NCBI GenBank assembly: GCA_021401465.1
Contig: JADDMT010000015.1
Coordinates: 372,001 to 436,000, forward strand
Direction: 5' to 3'
Source of the DNA: Teratosphaeria epicoccoides
Taxonomy: Eukaryota > Ascomycota > Dothideomycetes > Mycosphaerellales > Teratosphaeriaceae
Length of the DNA stretch: 64,000 bases
The position numbers and the translations under genes are program-made. The notes beneath the pieces are model-generated. The model was not told where the DNA came from, did no database searches, and was given only the letters and a program-made list of their open reading frames with translations. Positions within the stretch are counted from its first letter, which is position 1, and the number at the start of each line of letters is the position of its first letter. Shown piece after piece: positions 42,985 to 53,839 of the stretch.

Positions 42985-44073
42985 ATGTCTTATCCTACGC
43001 TCATCAAACCACCGCCTCCGTCTGGGACAAAGGCCCCAATCGAAGATGTCCTAGAGTTGACGCACCTTGAGGACATCAACCCGAATCTGTTCACGAACAC
43101 GCGTCCTCTATGGCATCCTCCCGGTGCAAGAGGAATCTATGGTGGAGCGGCCATTGCGCAATGTCTTGCGGCCGCCCAGCGAACAGTACCGAAAGGCTTC
43201 TTGGCACATAGTATGCACTGCTACTTCGTCCTCAATGGCAACAGTGAAGTGCCGGTCATCTACCATGTGGAGCGAGTTCGCGAAGGCCGATCGTTCGCCA
43301 CGAGAACTGTACAAGCGAGGCAAAGAGGCCAGCCGATCTTCACGACAACGATTTCATTCATGCGAGAGGGCAGTGGAGGCAAGAAGACAGTGAAACATGC
43401 GGCTCAAAAGCCCGAATTTCCTCCACCCCTGGAGGAAGAACCTGAAGATCAGTTCAGAGGCAAGCACTCTCCCTTTGTCAGCCAGCGGGCAGAGGTCCAC
43501 GGCGAGAAACAGGGCTGGCAGCCGCAAGATCGAAGGACAAGGCAGTGGGTCAAAGCGAAGGGAAGAATCAGTGAGGAGGGCGGCTACGAAGCACATACAT
43601 CTGCTCTGGCATACATGTCCGACTCCTACTTCATCGGCACAGTGTCGAGGGTGCACAAGCTATGGCGCTATACTTCTGGCAGACTCCCGCCGGGCATCAA
43701 ACCGAGCCAGCTGAAATATATGCAGTCGCTCACGGATGAGCAGCTACGCGACCAGTCGCTTGACGATGATATGATCGATCAATTGCGGAATGTGGAAGTC
43801 GATCCACAAGGTAATGTCAGGCCGCGTAAAATGGCACCGGAGAGACCTGAAATTGGCATGATGGTTTCGCTTGACCATACAATCTACTTTCACAACCCGC
43901 AGCACTTCAGGGCCGATGACTGGATCTTCACCGAGTGCGACAGTCCGTGGGCGGGCGATGGCAGGGGTTTGGTGCACCAGAGGATGTATACGCGAGACGG
44001 CGTCCTGATTGCAACGTGCTTACAAGAAGGACTGGTGAGGTTGAAGCAAGACACGCCTGCTTCGAAGCTGTAG
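42985..44073 (+). CDS. Peroxisomal acyl-CoA thioesterase (TesB/ACOT8 type)
   Basis: The enzyme hydrolyses acyl-CoA to free acid and CoA in peroxisomes during beta-oxidation. The 362-aa product has two hot-dog domains. The first has LWHPPGARGIYGGAAIAQCL and HSMHCYFVLNGNSEVPVIYH, then VEREG-like VREGRSFATRTVQARQRG. The second has SLDHTIYFHNPQHFRADDWI and GRGLVHQRMYTRDGVLIATC, the TesB signature. The final residues are Ser-Lys-Leu, a canonical peroxisomal PTS1 signal. The first in-frame ATG is at 42985; upstream sequence is open but starts with GTG. No introns. A Lys/Glu-rich insert of about 60 residues separates the domains, as is common in fungi. Confidence 0.94.
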   Translation: MSYPTLIKPPPPSGTKAPIEDVLELTHLEDINPNLFTNTRPLWHPPGARGIYGGAAIAQCLAAAQRTVPKGFLAHSMHCYFVLNGNSEVPVIYHVERVREGRSFATRTVQARQRGQPIFTTTISFMREGSGGKKTVKHAAQKPEFPPPLEEEPEDQFRGKHSPFVSQRAEVHGEKQGWQPQDRRTRQWVKAKGRISEEGGYEAHTSALAYMSDSYFIGTVSRVHKLWRYTSGRLPPGIKPSQLKYMQSLTDEQLRDQSLDDDMIDQLRNVEVDPQGNVRPRKMAPERPEIGMMVSLDHTIYFHNPQHFRADDWIFTECDSPWAGDGRGLVHQRMYTRDGVLIATCLQEGLVRLKQDTPASKL

Positions 44074-44225
44074 TGTGGCCGCGTCATGGGAGGGGGACGT
44101 GGATTCGATTTTGAATGCAGATCGACAGCATCGCAGATGTATTTACCATGGTTAGTATTGGAGCGCAGGCGTTGTTTTAATGACGAAGTTGTATGTATAC
44201 AGTCTTCGATACTAAAGTGACTTGT

Positions 44226-45431
44226 TCATGCTGTCTTCCTCGACACCATATGACTGCCGCATAAAATGGAAGACGATCTGCCAAATTCTGCAGTCGCCAA
44301 GCCTGGATCCTTTCTGCATCGTGGTACAGGTACCTTATCAGGAGAACGCCTCAGTAATGAAGATAGGTACATCAGTGGCAGATTTCGCACTACACTCAAG
44401 CCGACCCAAACGTCATAGTGCTTTGATTGACCATGTCCTTTCCCTTCCCTTTGCGCAAGCCTCTGTTTTTGGCGTATGGCATGCGTGGCGTTGATATTGT
44501 ACTTCGAACCTTTTATCTTGTAGAAGTACTCCCGGGTGTCTACGATACCTTTCCCGCCAAATTTGGTGAGATCTGTCGGCTCCCCTACGCATGGTCTGAG
44601 GGCAAGGATGATACTGCTGCGTCCTGCAGGGTTGCCAACAACTCTGTGTATACCAGCCCTGAACTGGTTGAGCATCAATGCTCGTGCCATGTCACCGACC
44701 AGTACAGTGGGTCCTGTCGCATCGACCCATATCGGGTCTTTTTTTTCGGTCCAGTCCAGCACTTGTAAGCCTTTACCATTGCCTATACACAATGTGAGGA
44801 GTCCGATGTCAACATGCTGTTCCGCGATGCCTGCGGTGGGATAGTAGCGGAAAAGTCGCATCAGAGTCAGCACGTCTCCCAATCTCCTGTCATCTGTTGG
44901 AGGGTCCAGAGAGTCGCGAACAAGGTGATTCCAGCCATGCATATCGTAGCCAGCAGCCCTGCTCATATCACACAAAATCCTGTGCAAGAAGTTTGTCGTC
45001 TGCCTCCATACTTCCTTCGCGTGCTTCTCCAATTCAGACTCAGCGTAAACCTCATGCCGCAAAGTCAAATACTCCTTCTCCGCCTCAACATGGTAGAAGC
45101 CTCGTTCTGTCCCATGGCTAGCTGGATACAGTGCCGTTTTCTGAACGTGATCGAGGTCGAAGAACGTGGCTGATGCTTGGGACAACTTCTCAAGCTCCGC
45201 ATCCAGTCCCGGCTTCAGGTCGACAGATAACCATCCTTGATGCGCCAGATGCTGAATTTGTCTCGGACGCAGAATAGGAGGTGGTTCAGTTGGAGGCAAA
45301 ATGTCTTCATCCATCCACGAGAGCTCATGCAGGAGAATCCCGGAAGCGCCAAGGTCCTGAAATGCTTGTTTTGCCACCAGCGACGACGCTAATGTGCGGT
45401 GTCCTCGATTGAACCATCGACTCGGCATCAT
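44226..45431 (-). CDS. 2-oxoglutarate/Fe(II)-dependent oxygenase (isopenicillin-N-synthase-like)
   Basis: A soluble non-heme iron oxygenase. The 401-codon frame has an N-terminal DIOX_N-like half and the 2OG-FeII core: EQHVDIGLLTLC provides the HxD iron ligands, and AGIHRVVGNPAGRSSIILAL the distal His plus the RxS 2-oxoglutarate contact. The spacing is normal for the family. Members hydroxylate or desaturate secondary metabolites, amino acids or hormones; no substrate can be named. The last 60 residues after GKGHGQSKHYD do not look like the family and may be intron read-through, so the true 3' end may differ. It is divergent from the F-box gene, 59 bp between starts. Confidence 0.85.
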   Translation of the reverse strand: MMPSRWFNRGHRTLASSLVAKQAFQDLGASGILLHELSWMDEDILPPTEPPPILRPRQIQHLAHQGWLSVDLKPGLDAELEKLSQASATFFDLDHVQKTALYPASHGTERGFYHVEAEKEYLTLRHEVYAESELEKHAKEVWRQTTNFLHRILCDMSRAAGYDMHGWNHLVRDSLDPPTDDRRLGDVLTLMRLFRYYPTAGIAEQHVDIGLLTLCIGNGKGLQVLDWTEKKDPIWVDATGPTVLVGDMARALMLNQFRAGIHRVVGNPAGRSSIILALRPCVGEPTDLTKFGGKGIVDTREYFYKIKGSKYNINATHAIRQKQRLAQREGKGHGQSKHYDVWVGLSVVRNLPLMYLSSLLRRSPDKVPVPRCRKDPGLATAEFGRSSSILCGSHMVSRKTA

Positions 45432-45490
45432 TCACTAAAAACACATTTGATACTCGCAATTTTGTCATAAGTTGACTCGATCCAGGGAAA

Positions 45491-46762
45491 ATGGCAGAGA
45501 ATAAAGCCGTGGCTCGGGGGATCGATGGCAGTCGTCAGCAGCCACTCAAGACAGTAGTTGCAGAACACAGTGAGCTGGCTTTACAACCCGGGCAAGAAGC
45601 TTCCTCGACGATACAAGCAACCACCAGGTTTGATGCAGGATATGCCATGATACAGACTGGCCTGGAGAATATGACGAAGGGGGCTGAGAAATTGAAGCTT
45701 GGGGTCGACGACGACGACGAGCCGCTCATTGACACTACGGCGCCGTTGATCAAACGCTCAAAGAAAACTTTAAGACTCGAAAAGCAGCAGCAGAGGCGAC
45801 AGAAGAAGGCTGCTTCAAAGATGCAAAGCTTCTTGGATCTGCCGCCCGAGCTTGCACAAGAAGTCTTAAGCCACTTGTTACCAAGCGACGTGATACGTCT
45901 TACACAGTTGAACCATTCTACACGAGAATTCATCCTGGGAAATGAAGGTGCGATTGCCAGAGACATCATGCAGAGGCGGTACTGGGTCCTCAGCCGGTGC
46001 TTCCCCTTGCCACAGCTTCTGAGCGAGCTCGATTGTGACGCCAAAGAGGCTCTGAATCATCCCAGGCGACAGGCTATGACGATTGTACACACTCGCTACC
46101 AGCACATCAAAGCGCCAGAAGCATCGTATGTATGTACCTGTAACGCGTGCTTGTGGGCTTGGAACAATCTGAACGTGGTCCTTGATCTCGCCAGTGTCCA
46201 GGACAACTTGGATAACAGAGAGCCCATCCCGATGATACCACGTGGGACACAACCAGAGTGGAACATTCTGTTGACTGGAGATCATGCGAGAATCGTCGAG
46301 CGTGCCATGGTCAGCCCACTTGTACATGCAGCGATTATGGAGAAGCATCTCAAATCGATCACCAGGACGCTGCTTCGTCAAAGCCGCACTCCAACTCGCG
46401 TTCCCGTGCACCGACACAACAAGACTACCGCTCCAGTGAAGACAGCGCATCCGAGCAAGCTCTACAGCTTCCGTGAGAAGGACGCTCTGTTGCAGGATGA
46501 CCAGTTTCTGGAGCGTGAAGGAAAGGAGAGCCTTGAAATTCCGTTCCATCGCGACAATTACTACAGCCTTCTGGCATATATCCCGAATCGGAAGAGATCA
46601 AGGGATGAGGAAAAGTGGTTATATTATATCGAAGGGCAGCATGATAGAGATCTGGAGCTCTACAAATGCTGGTATCTGCGTGGGGAAGCTGGTGAGCAGA
46701 TCGCAAACACGGATGTATCTGCTGATGCAGCAAGCCGCAACGGAGGTCAGAAGCAAGCGTAG
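45491..46762 (+). CDS. F-box protein
   Basis: A 423-aa intronless protein. An acidic/basic N-terminus of about 110 residues, with a Lys/Gln-rich helix (LRLEKQQQRRQKKAASKM), is followed by an F-box at about residues 112-155: FLDLPPELAQEVLSHLLPSD and VIRLTQLNHSTREF. The C-terminal half lacks WD or LRR repeats but has a pair CTCNACLWAWNNLNVV and a charged tail (DREEKWLYYIEG-like). This pattern is common in Dothideomycete and Eurotiomycete F-box proteins. F-box proteins present substrates to SCF ubiquitin ligases; the target is unknown. The 59-bp divergent spacing to the 2OG oxygenase suggests a shared promoter. Confidence 0.83.
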   Translation: MAENKAVARGIDGSRQQPLKTVVAEHSELALQPGQEASSTIQATTRFDAGYAMIQTGLENMTKGAEKLKLGVDDDDEPLIDTTAPLIKRSKKTLRLEKQQQRRQKKAASKMQSFLDLPPELAQEVLSHLLPSDVIRLTQLNHSTREFILGNEGAIARDIMQRRYWVLSRCFPLPQLLSELDCDAKEALNHPRRQAMTIVHTRYQHIKAPEASYVCTCNACLWAWNNLNVVLDLASVQDNLDNREPIPMIPRGTQPEWNILLTGDHARIVERAMVSPLVHAAIMEKHLKSITRTLLRQSRTPTRVPVHRHNKTTAPVKTAHPSKLYSFREKDALLQDDQFLEREGKESLEIPFHRDNYYSLLAYIPNRKRSRDEEKWLYYIEGQHDRDLELYKCWYLRGEAGEQIANTDVSADAASRNGGQKQA

Positions 46763-47534
46763 CAAGAGCAGGAACTGTTCAGATGGCAGGCTCAGTCAAC
46801 AAAGATTCTCCGTCGGTCGATCGGTTCAATGCTTCATTGAATCGATAAGACTGTTATAGGACCACAGACTGGCAGGTTCATTCATTCACTCAGCAGTGCC
46901 ATTGGTCAATCGGCTGTCACTCAGTACGCTATTAGTCATTGATCAGTCAAGCGCGTTGCGAGTAAAGTCAATCCGCCGGCGGACGTAGCTCGAAACTATT
47001 TGGCCTCGCCTTGCGGACAGACTGAAATGCCTGCCACCGCACACTCCTTGCAGCTGTGAGATACGCATCTAACCATCAGTGTGCATCTGCCGCGTATGCG
47101 ACGACTTCGAACCGTATGTGTACGACCCTAAACCCACCTCCAAATCTGTGGCGCATGCTGCGGCGAAGACATCTTCCATACATTACCCCTGCCTCGGATG
47201 CTGACGACTGAGAAGCCGCAAGTCGTGGCTGCAAAGATGCAGCCACAGGTAGTGAAGCATGTGATCCAGATCGCACATGTGTGAGAACGTGCCTCAGCAA
47301 CCAATCACAGATACTTTACTTCGACGTCATACAGAGCGCGGGGCGTCAAACTTACACTGTACCGACTAGCAGTGAAGTAAGTCCAAGGACGATGCTGTCA
47401 TAGCGCGAACAGTAAAGTACACAAACTTGCTAATGGTAACCAGTTTGTGAAAAGCTCTCCTCTCAACCGTCACCTCACCTCAGCATACGTAGCATTTTCA
47501 CATAACACAATCCCTTTCAAGTATCATTATCAAA
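46763..47534. other. Intergenic, no recognised gene
   Basis: About 770 bp. The right end is a pyrimidine-rich leader (CTCTCCTCTCAACCGTCACC) just before the next start, typical of strongly expressed fungal genes. Short frames on both strands lack domains. Confidence 0.4.
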
Positions 47535-48579
47535 ATGTCTGCTTCCGACAGAGCTCAGAACAAGGCGCACGATGCTGGCCAGGAGGCCAAGCAGGCGGCT
47601 GTTGATGCGAAGGAGTCTGCAAAGGCTGCTGGCACTGCCGCCCGGGAGGATGCTCAGTATGCCGCCAGAAGGACCAAGGAGGAAGCCGCAGAGATTGGCC
47701 GCAACACCAAGGATCGAGCTGAGGAGGCCGGCCGCAGAGCCAAAGAGGGAGCTAAGGAGGCTGAGCAAACAATCATTCAGAGGCTGAGGCAAGATGGCGT
47801 GTACGTTCCACCAGGTTACTGAAAATGAGTACATTCACTGTACAGCAGGCTAAGTTCACATTAGCGAAAATCCCGCCGGCCTGGCCGTGGGCGCCTTTGG
47901 CTTCCTCTTTCTCGCCGCCGTACCCGTCACGAGCTTCATCGCGCAGCCCAACGGCCTGCTCGAGCGCGCCGTTAACGGCGTCATCCGCTCCGTCGCTTTC
48001 GTCGGCTCCGCAGGCTCCAACTCCACCGTCATGCCTACTGGCAAGATCGCGGCTCTCAGCACTCTGTACATTGCCTGGACGTACGCGTTTTCTGGTGCTG
48101 GTAGCGCTGCGGGTCAGGCGTCTGCCCGTGAGGAAGGCAGGGACAACAAAGAGCCGAGGGCTCAGTTGAACAGCCTGAGAGGATTGCCGTTAAGGTTGTT
48201 TTCTGCCCACTCTAATGTAAGGAACTCATACAGCTTTGAGGCGGGGTGGCGAAGATCGTATATGGGTGCTGACAATTCAATATTCTAGCTCATGGAGATG
48301 TTTCCGGGCTATGCCCTCGCAGCTGCTTTGACCCAAGCCATCGCACCCGGTGAGCAAGGCCTTATCAACTTGCTCGGTCTGCACGTCATCAGCAAAGTCT
48401 TCGTCTACTACCCAGGTAAGCATCTAACACCCCTGCACCCGCGCAGACGTATTGACCAAGTACCAGCCTATCTCCTCAACTTCGACGCCCCGAGAACTCT
48501 GGCACACGTCGTGGCTACCGCCTCAGTTATCAACGTCGCTCTCCGGCTGTCCAAGCGCACCATCGCTGGCAATTTCTAG
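47535..48579 (+). CDS. LEA-like N-terminus fused to a MAPEG-type membrane domain
   Basis: Exons 47535-47800, 47865-48216, 48289-48415 and 48467-48579 join in phase to 285 aa. Residues 1-88 are Ala/Lys/Glu-rich amphipathic helix (RAQNKAHDAGQEAKQAAVDA), like LEA or apolipoprotein-type proteins. Splicing at a GTACGT donor joins RQDGV to ENPAGLAVGAFGFLFLAAVP, the first membrane span. Later come SLRGLPLRLFSAHSNLMEMF and LLGLHVISKVFVYYPAYLLN, which match MAPEG features (arginine, AHxN and YYPAY). MAPEG proteins are small trimeric ER or mitochondrial enzymes or regulators acting with glutathione. The membrane part has no in-frame ATG before its second span, which supports the fusion. If intron 1 is retained, a 95-aa soluble protein ending VPPGY results. 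Confidence 0.78.
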
Positions 48580-49012
48580 ATTACCATCGACGATGATCTA
48601 ATGGACATCGACGCTCAACGCTCATGGGAACATGTGCTTGCGACTGACGCGAGCAAACGCTTGAGCTTTTCAGGCGGTCTGGTGGTGGGGATATTTGCAG
48701 GCGACGGCCAAGAGATACCAATGTGTGGTAAAATATAATTGATAGGGTTAGGCATGGCTTGTGTATACGGTTGCCATCTAGTTAAGAATGCCAAGCTTTG
48801 AATTTGAGAGGGAGATCCAGGTACATCCTGGCATGTTGCGGGACGAATCATGTTGATGACAAAGCCGTTCTGGCGCCCGAGTTTTGGGATGTTCTGTGAC
48901 ACGGTTGCTGAACGGCGCATAGGTCAGCCTCAGTAACCTGTGAGTAATTCAATCGAGCAGAGACATTTTAACGCCACACTCCATGCCAACCCAGCAATTG
49001 CAAGCATGGCGA
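48580..49012. other. Convergent intergenic region
   Basis: About 430 bp between two stop codons facing each other. No gene or repeat is recognised. Confidence 0.4.
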
Positions 49013-52000
49013 CTAGAATCCGAATTTCGCCTTGATGATGCTGCCTGCAGCATTTCGCTTCTGCTTGTTGACAAATTTGTTCACATCGCTCGCCCACGTA
49101 CTGCTCGACTCCTCTAAGTTATTCACTGCTCGTCGCGTCAGTAAAGGTCCCATTCATAAACCACTGTTGTTAACACTTACTGGAGTCCGACATAATGCCC
49201 AGCTTCTCTGTCCTCTCCTGGACCTGTCTCTGCATATACGCCCAATAGCTCTCGTCCGCCTGTCCCTGGTTTGCATTTGTTGCCGCAGCATATGCACTAC
49301 CTGCACCGCCACCGGCCGCAGCATTGCGTTCCATCTGCTTCCTTTGAATCTCTTCAGCTCTGCTCTGTGCAAGCATACGCTTGCTGGGCGGACGATCCGG
49401 TCCGCCGATTAAGATGTCCATGTCTGCGGGTGTGATGTATTGCGTGCCAGTGACCCATTGCACGGTGCTGATGGTCGGACGTGGAGGGATGACGCCTTCG
49501 GGGTTGAAGAGCTTGTCGTGGTCGTTCAGTCTGAGCGGTGCGCCCATGCCGAAGATAGATGTCAGCGCCATTTCGGACGGGCCAGTGAAGCCTAGGATAT
49601 GGCCCGTGGGTGTTATAACAGCGTCGGCGAAGCGCCGTACGTCCAGGATATTCGAGACTTTGATGGTCGCGATTTCTTTCAGAGATGGTATAGAGTATGC
49701 ACGAGCATTGCCATCGCCAAATAATGCTACGATAGCGTATCCCTGGTCTGCATACCTGACAACTGAGGCAGCGTCGCAAAAACATGAGTCGAAGGTTTTA
49801 TGTGCTCCTTTGGCTATTGGAGGGCGGAAGACGTGAATGCTGGTCGGAGTCACCGCGACTAGCGCTCCATTGACTCGAAGGCCGCCTCGTAGGCCACTAA
49901 CAGCTTGCTGCGACGCTCTTGCTGGTGATCCTGTGTCCGCGTTGATGGGTAAGATGCTCATGATTCTGTTATCCAAAGAGACCGAGCCTGCAAAATGAGC
50001 AGTGTAGCGACCGCTCGGATCAGGTAAAATCTTGAAGGAAGCTAAGTGTCCCAGATTTGTGCCGACATGTAACAAGATACTGCTGTAGTCTTCGCCTTCC
50101 AGTTGCATCACGCTAAATTCAAGTTGTGTCGCCCATTCAGGCTTACCTGCTGCACCGCTGCTAGCCCTACGCCGAAGGCTGCTCTTGTGCTGACCTTTGG
50201 TCAGGTCGGCGACAGAGGCGCTGTAGATGATAGCTGGACCACGCAAGTCTATTATCGCCACACTGCCACCTTCGAAGCCAGCGGCCACGAAGCCGACTTC
50301 GCTCATTCGCACAGCCGTAGCGGGTCCATCTTGCTGGTTCAAAAGTGTGAGAGGGACAAGTCCCTCGCTCAAAGAAGGCTCGACACGTTCGACAATGTCC
50401 GTCAACACGCCTGGCCGATTGGACCCAGGTGCTGGTGGCTCGCGTCCCGCAAGCCTGTTCGTGCCCCATTTGAAAATGACGATCTCGCCACTGTGCAAGC
50501 CAACAGCTAGCTCCGCGCTTGGCGGAGAGAAGCTGGTGGCGGTCACCTCCACATTGTCAAAATGCCCGACCGCTCTGGCGACGTCCACCTGTAAGACCTT
50601 GTCGTTCTCAAGCTCATCATTGTGCCCCACGTCCCATAGTCTGATTGTGCCATCGGCGTGCACTGTCTGGATGATGTTTCGATTTTCATGTCGCCGCATT
50701 GAACGAGGTGTCTCGGCACCTCCTTTGCAGATGAGCGGCCCTTGATTCCTGCGCTCTGTAAGCCCCAGCCATCGATCTCTCTCTGTTTGCGCAACCGCGA
50801 TTCGCTTAATGAATGGGTGCACAAAGCTAAGAGATGGATGTAGCTGATTTGTTGGGCTAATTGGCATGCCAGATGGGAAGCTCAATGTTAGCAGCTCGCC
50901 TGAGGACAGCAGCGCGATGACGGCGATTGGATCGTGAGCACCAGCGAAATGTGGTGATGAGCGTGGTATCAGACAAAAGTTGACAACCTCGGCCCCAGGC
51001 GGAGTAGGCAAGACCCTCTGTCGCTTTGGCTCTTGAAAGTACTTTGTCAATACGTCCCAGGACGAAGTTGTGTAGACAGGTGTTCGTCCCATCTCAAACA
51101 ACATCAAACCCTTGGTCGGCGATTGCGTAGACTGGCCGCCGGCGATTAGGATAGCGGTATCTTCAGGATCCTGATTCGCACACCACGCCAACTTGAACAG
51201 TGGCTCTTTGACAGCCATAGTTCCTGATCCAAGACTGGGCTTGTTCGCCACTACACCAGCAGTAGCAACATTGGTATCCGTAAGTGTCCTCGCCATCAGC
51301 ATCCGGCCATCCTTCGATGCATCCCAGAACACTATGGAACCGTCTTCGTATCCAGTCATGATGAAGGTTCCGGTTGGATGCCAAGCAGCCTGTGAAAGTC
51401 TTGGCCTCCTGATCACGTTGAGACCTACAGGGTCGGCATCGCCTCCTGGCGCACCTCGCGGGACTTCGTACACAAAATACCGCAAAGTCTTCGCCTGCTT
51501 GAAACTGTAGATGACTGCGCCGTACATGTAACCGATCAACAGTGTACCGATGTCTCGAGGATGAAACTGCAAACTGATGACAACTGACATCTTCGCCCTA
51601 GGCTCGACCTCCTTCCACAGATTGGGAATCTTGAACGGCGCCATTGTCTCCCGGTCCATATCAAACGCCGTGATTTCGCCGGTCTGCATGCCCAGAAGAG
51701 CATAGTCGAGCATGGGGTCCGTACATAATATGGAAACCTGGCCTGGCGGAGAATATGATGCGAGGACTGTTTTGAATTCCAGGGAATAGATAGATATGTC
51801 ATGCTTGGTGTCAAGACATACAAGCTTGTCGGCGCAGAACTGAAGGGTCGAGACATTGCCACCTCGAGCCGGTATTGGGAAGACAGCTTGGATGCGGTTG
51901 CGACCGAATACATAGACTTGCGCGGGCCCAAATTGAGAGTGTTTGGTGCCTATTGCCAGGAGAGATTGGACTGGATCGAAGGCAAGCGCACATATCTGGC

Positions 52001-52109
52001 TGTTGATTCCATATCTTGTCAGGTCATCGATATTAAACAGATCCGGCGTAAGACCTAAGGACAGGTCGTTTTGGATGCCTGCCTGCTTGCCGCGGAGGAG
52101 GTGCGCCAT
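49013..52109 (-). CDS. SRO7: Lgl/tomosyn-family exocytosis regulator (Sro7-like)
   Basis: Sro7/Lgl proteins bind the exocytic t-SNARE and act with Rab Sec4 and the exocyst in polarised secretion. Exons 52109-49181 and 49113-49013, with a 67-bp intron, give 1009 aa. The N-terminus MAHLLRGKQAGIQNDLSLGL and LTRYGINSQICALAFDPVQS are diagnostic. WD-type blades follow, such as LRYFVYEVPRGAPGGDADPV, AAWHPTGTFIMTGYEDGSIV and TFSPPSAELAVGLHSG-like sequence. The last exon adds ESSSTWASDVNKFVNKQKRN, ending in KAKFGF, an R-SNARE-like C-terminus as in fungal homologues. Without the second exon the protein would lose this tail. An in-frame ATG at 52181 would add 24 residues; 52109 fits homologues better. 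Confidence 0.92.
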
Positions 52110-52375
52110 GATTGTGTATGATGATCGTCCAAATCGTGGGATGTCAACGCGGACGATCGAGGTGCACACTCTCGACGACACTGCTCGGAGAGTCCATCTA
52201 CATGTCGGCGTGAGTCAAGTTGCTTGGTTTCACGTGCCGACGTTGCACCATAACCAGGTGCAATTGCCAAGATTTTTGCCCCTCCCTCAGTCCTTGGTCC
52301 TTCCAGCGCAGGCGGAGGAGAATTTGCGTACATCAACTCCACGAACCTCGACCACTGCAACTCCCTACAGATAGA

Positions 52376-53310
52376 ATGGGAATCGCCTTCGACCATGCGC
52401 CCGAGCGGCCCGAGAACATCGATACCATTCTCAACGGTCTCGACAGATACAACCCAGAGACCACCGGCATTTTTCAGGAATATGTTGCCCAGCAGTGCGA
52501 GAACCAAACATACGATGGCTATGCGAATTTGGCATTACTGAAGCTGTAAGTCACTCGAAAAGGATATGCGAATGCTATCTTGCAGTGATGATCAAACATA
52601 CACGTTTCCTATTACCTGACAGGACCGAATGAACCCGGTCCTGCTTGATGTCCTTGTGATATTAGCTCTATCTGATACCGCAGCTACACCACACCCTCCC
52701 ATCCACGCTCATCCCTTGCAAGAAGACTCCTGCTAACAGCACGAAAAGCTACCAATTCAACCCTCACCTCACCCGCGACGAAACCACCACCAACATCCTC
52801 GTCAAAACCCTCACCGTCTTCCCCTCTCCCGACTTCTCCCTCGCCCTCGCTCTCCTCCCACCCTACGTACTCGCCGAGACCAAAGGCGCGCCCCAACCAG
52901 CCGCCAGCGACAGCCTCGCGCAGGCAGTCCGACATCTCAGCACCCTGCACACCCAACTCAACAACGCCTCCTACACCGACTTCTGGAACACCCTCGACTC
53001 TGACGACCTTTATGCCGACCTCGTAGCCGACGTGCAGGGCTTCGAAGAGATCATGCGGGTGCGCATTGCAGTAGTGGTGAGTCAGTGTATGCAGGAGGTA
53101 CAAAGAAGCGTGCTGGAATCGTGGCTGAATTTGAGTGGGGAAAAATTTGATAATTTCATCCGGGAGATTTGTGGGTGGCAGATGGAGGGCAGCACGGTGA
53201 GGATTCCGTTGAATAAGGAGAACGAGGCGCGGTCGACGACCGTGAGGGAGAACGTCAAGTTTGAGCAGTTTGGGAGGATGATTAAGAGGGGGTACGAGCA
53301 GCCGGCGTAG
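52376..53310 (+). CDS. Translation initiation factor 3 subunit K (eIF3k)
   Basis: eIF3k is a small PCI-type subunit of eIF3, paired with eIF3l, in the 43S initiation complex. Exons 52376-52545 and 52749-53310 give 243 aa, the expected size. The N-terminus reads [20 protein letters not shown] and [20 protein letters not shown], then [12 protein letters not shown] joined across the intron to [20 protein letters not shown]. The end holds a winged-helix part, [20 protein letters not shown] and [15 protein letters not shown]. The 203-bp intron is about three times longer than neighbours; it may hide an alternative site. Start is 266 bp from the divergent SRO7 start. Confidence 0.93.
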
Positions 53311-53839
53311 GCTGGGATGAGTCGTGTTAGAGGCGTCAGATGACCCTTCAAAAGCATTGTTGTGCTAGCGAGGCGTTACGGTGGGGATGGGCGTGCATGA
53401 AAGCTGTTGGTCCGCACCAGAATGGCTGCCGGATGATGTAGACAATGAGTCGCTGTGAACGCGCTGGAAATGCTACAGCATTTGACTGTTCCACCCGTAC
53501 TGTGTTCTACCAGAGAGGCGGCATGCTTCAAGTTGAGCGCGCAACACAGCGGTCTGCGAGACATTTGCCGGAACTGGTATAGCGCAAGATTCGGGCTCAT
53601 TACAGAGCAAAGAAGAGAAGAACGGGAGATGGATCGTCAATGTCGGTTCATCGTCTATACACACTTGTGTTACCCAGACCAATACCAAGCGGTAACCTCG
53701 TTTTAGGTCCAGCGCCCCTGCTTCAGGCGAATCGTGTTATTTGGTAGAAGTTGTATATCGGTGTCAATAACTCGGCGACCTGATGGCGCCTCAGTCAAAT
53801 ACTGCGGCAGGCCGTGCTTTCAAGCAGGCCAGGCCTCAT
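53311..53839. other. Convergent intergenic region
   Basis: About 530 bp between the eIF3k stop and the ASF1 stop. Short frames on both strands lack domains. Confidence 0.4.
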
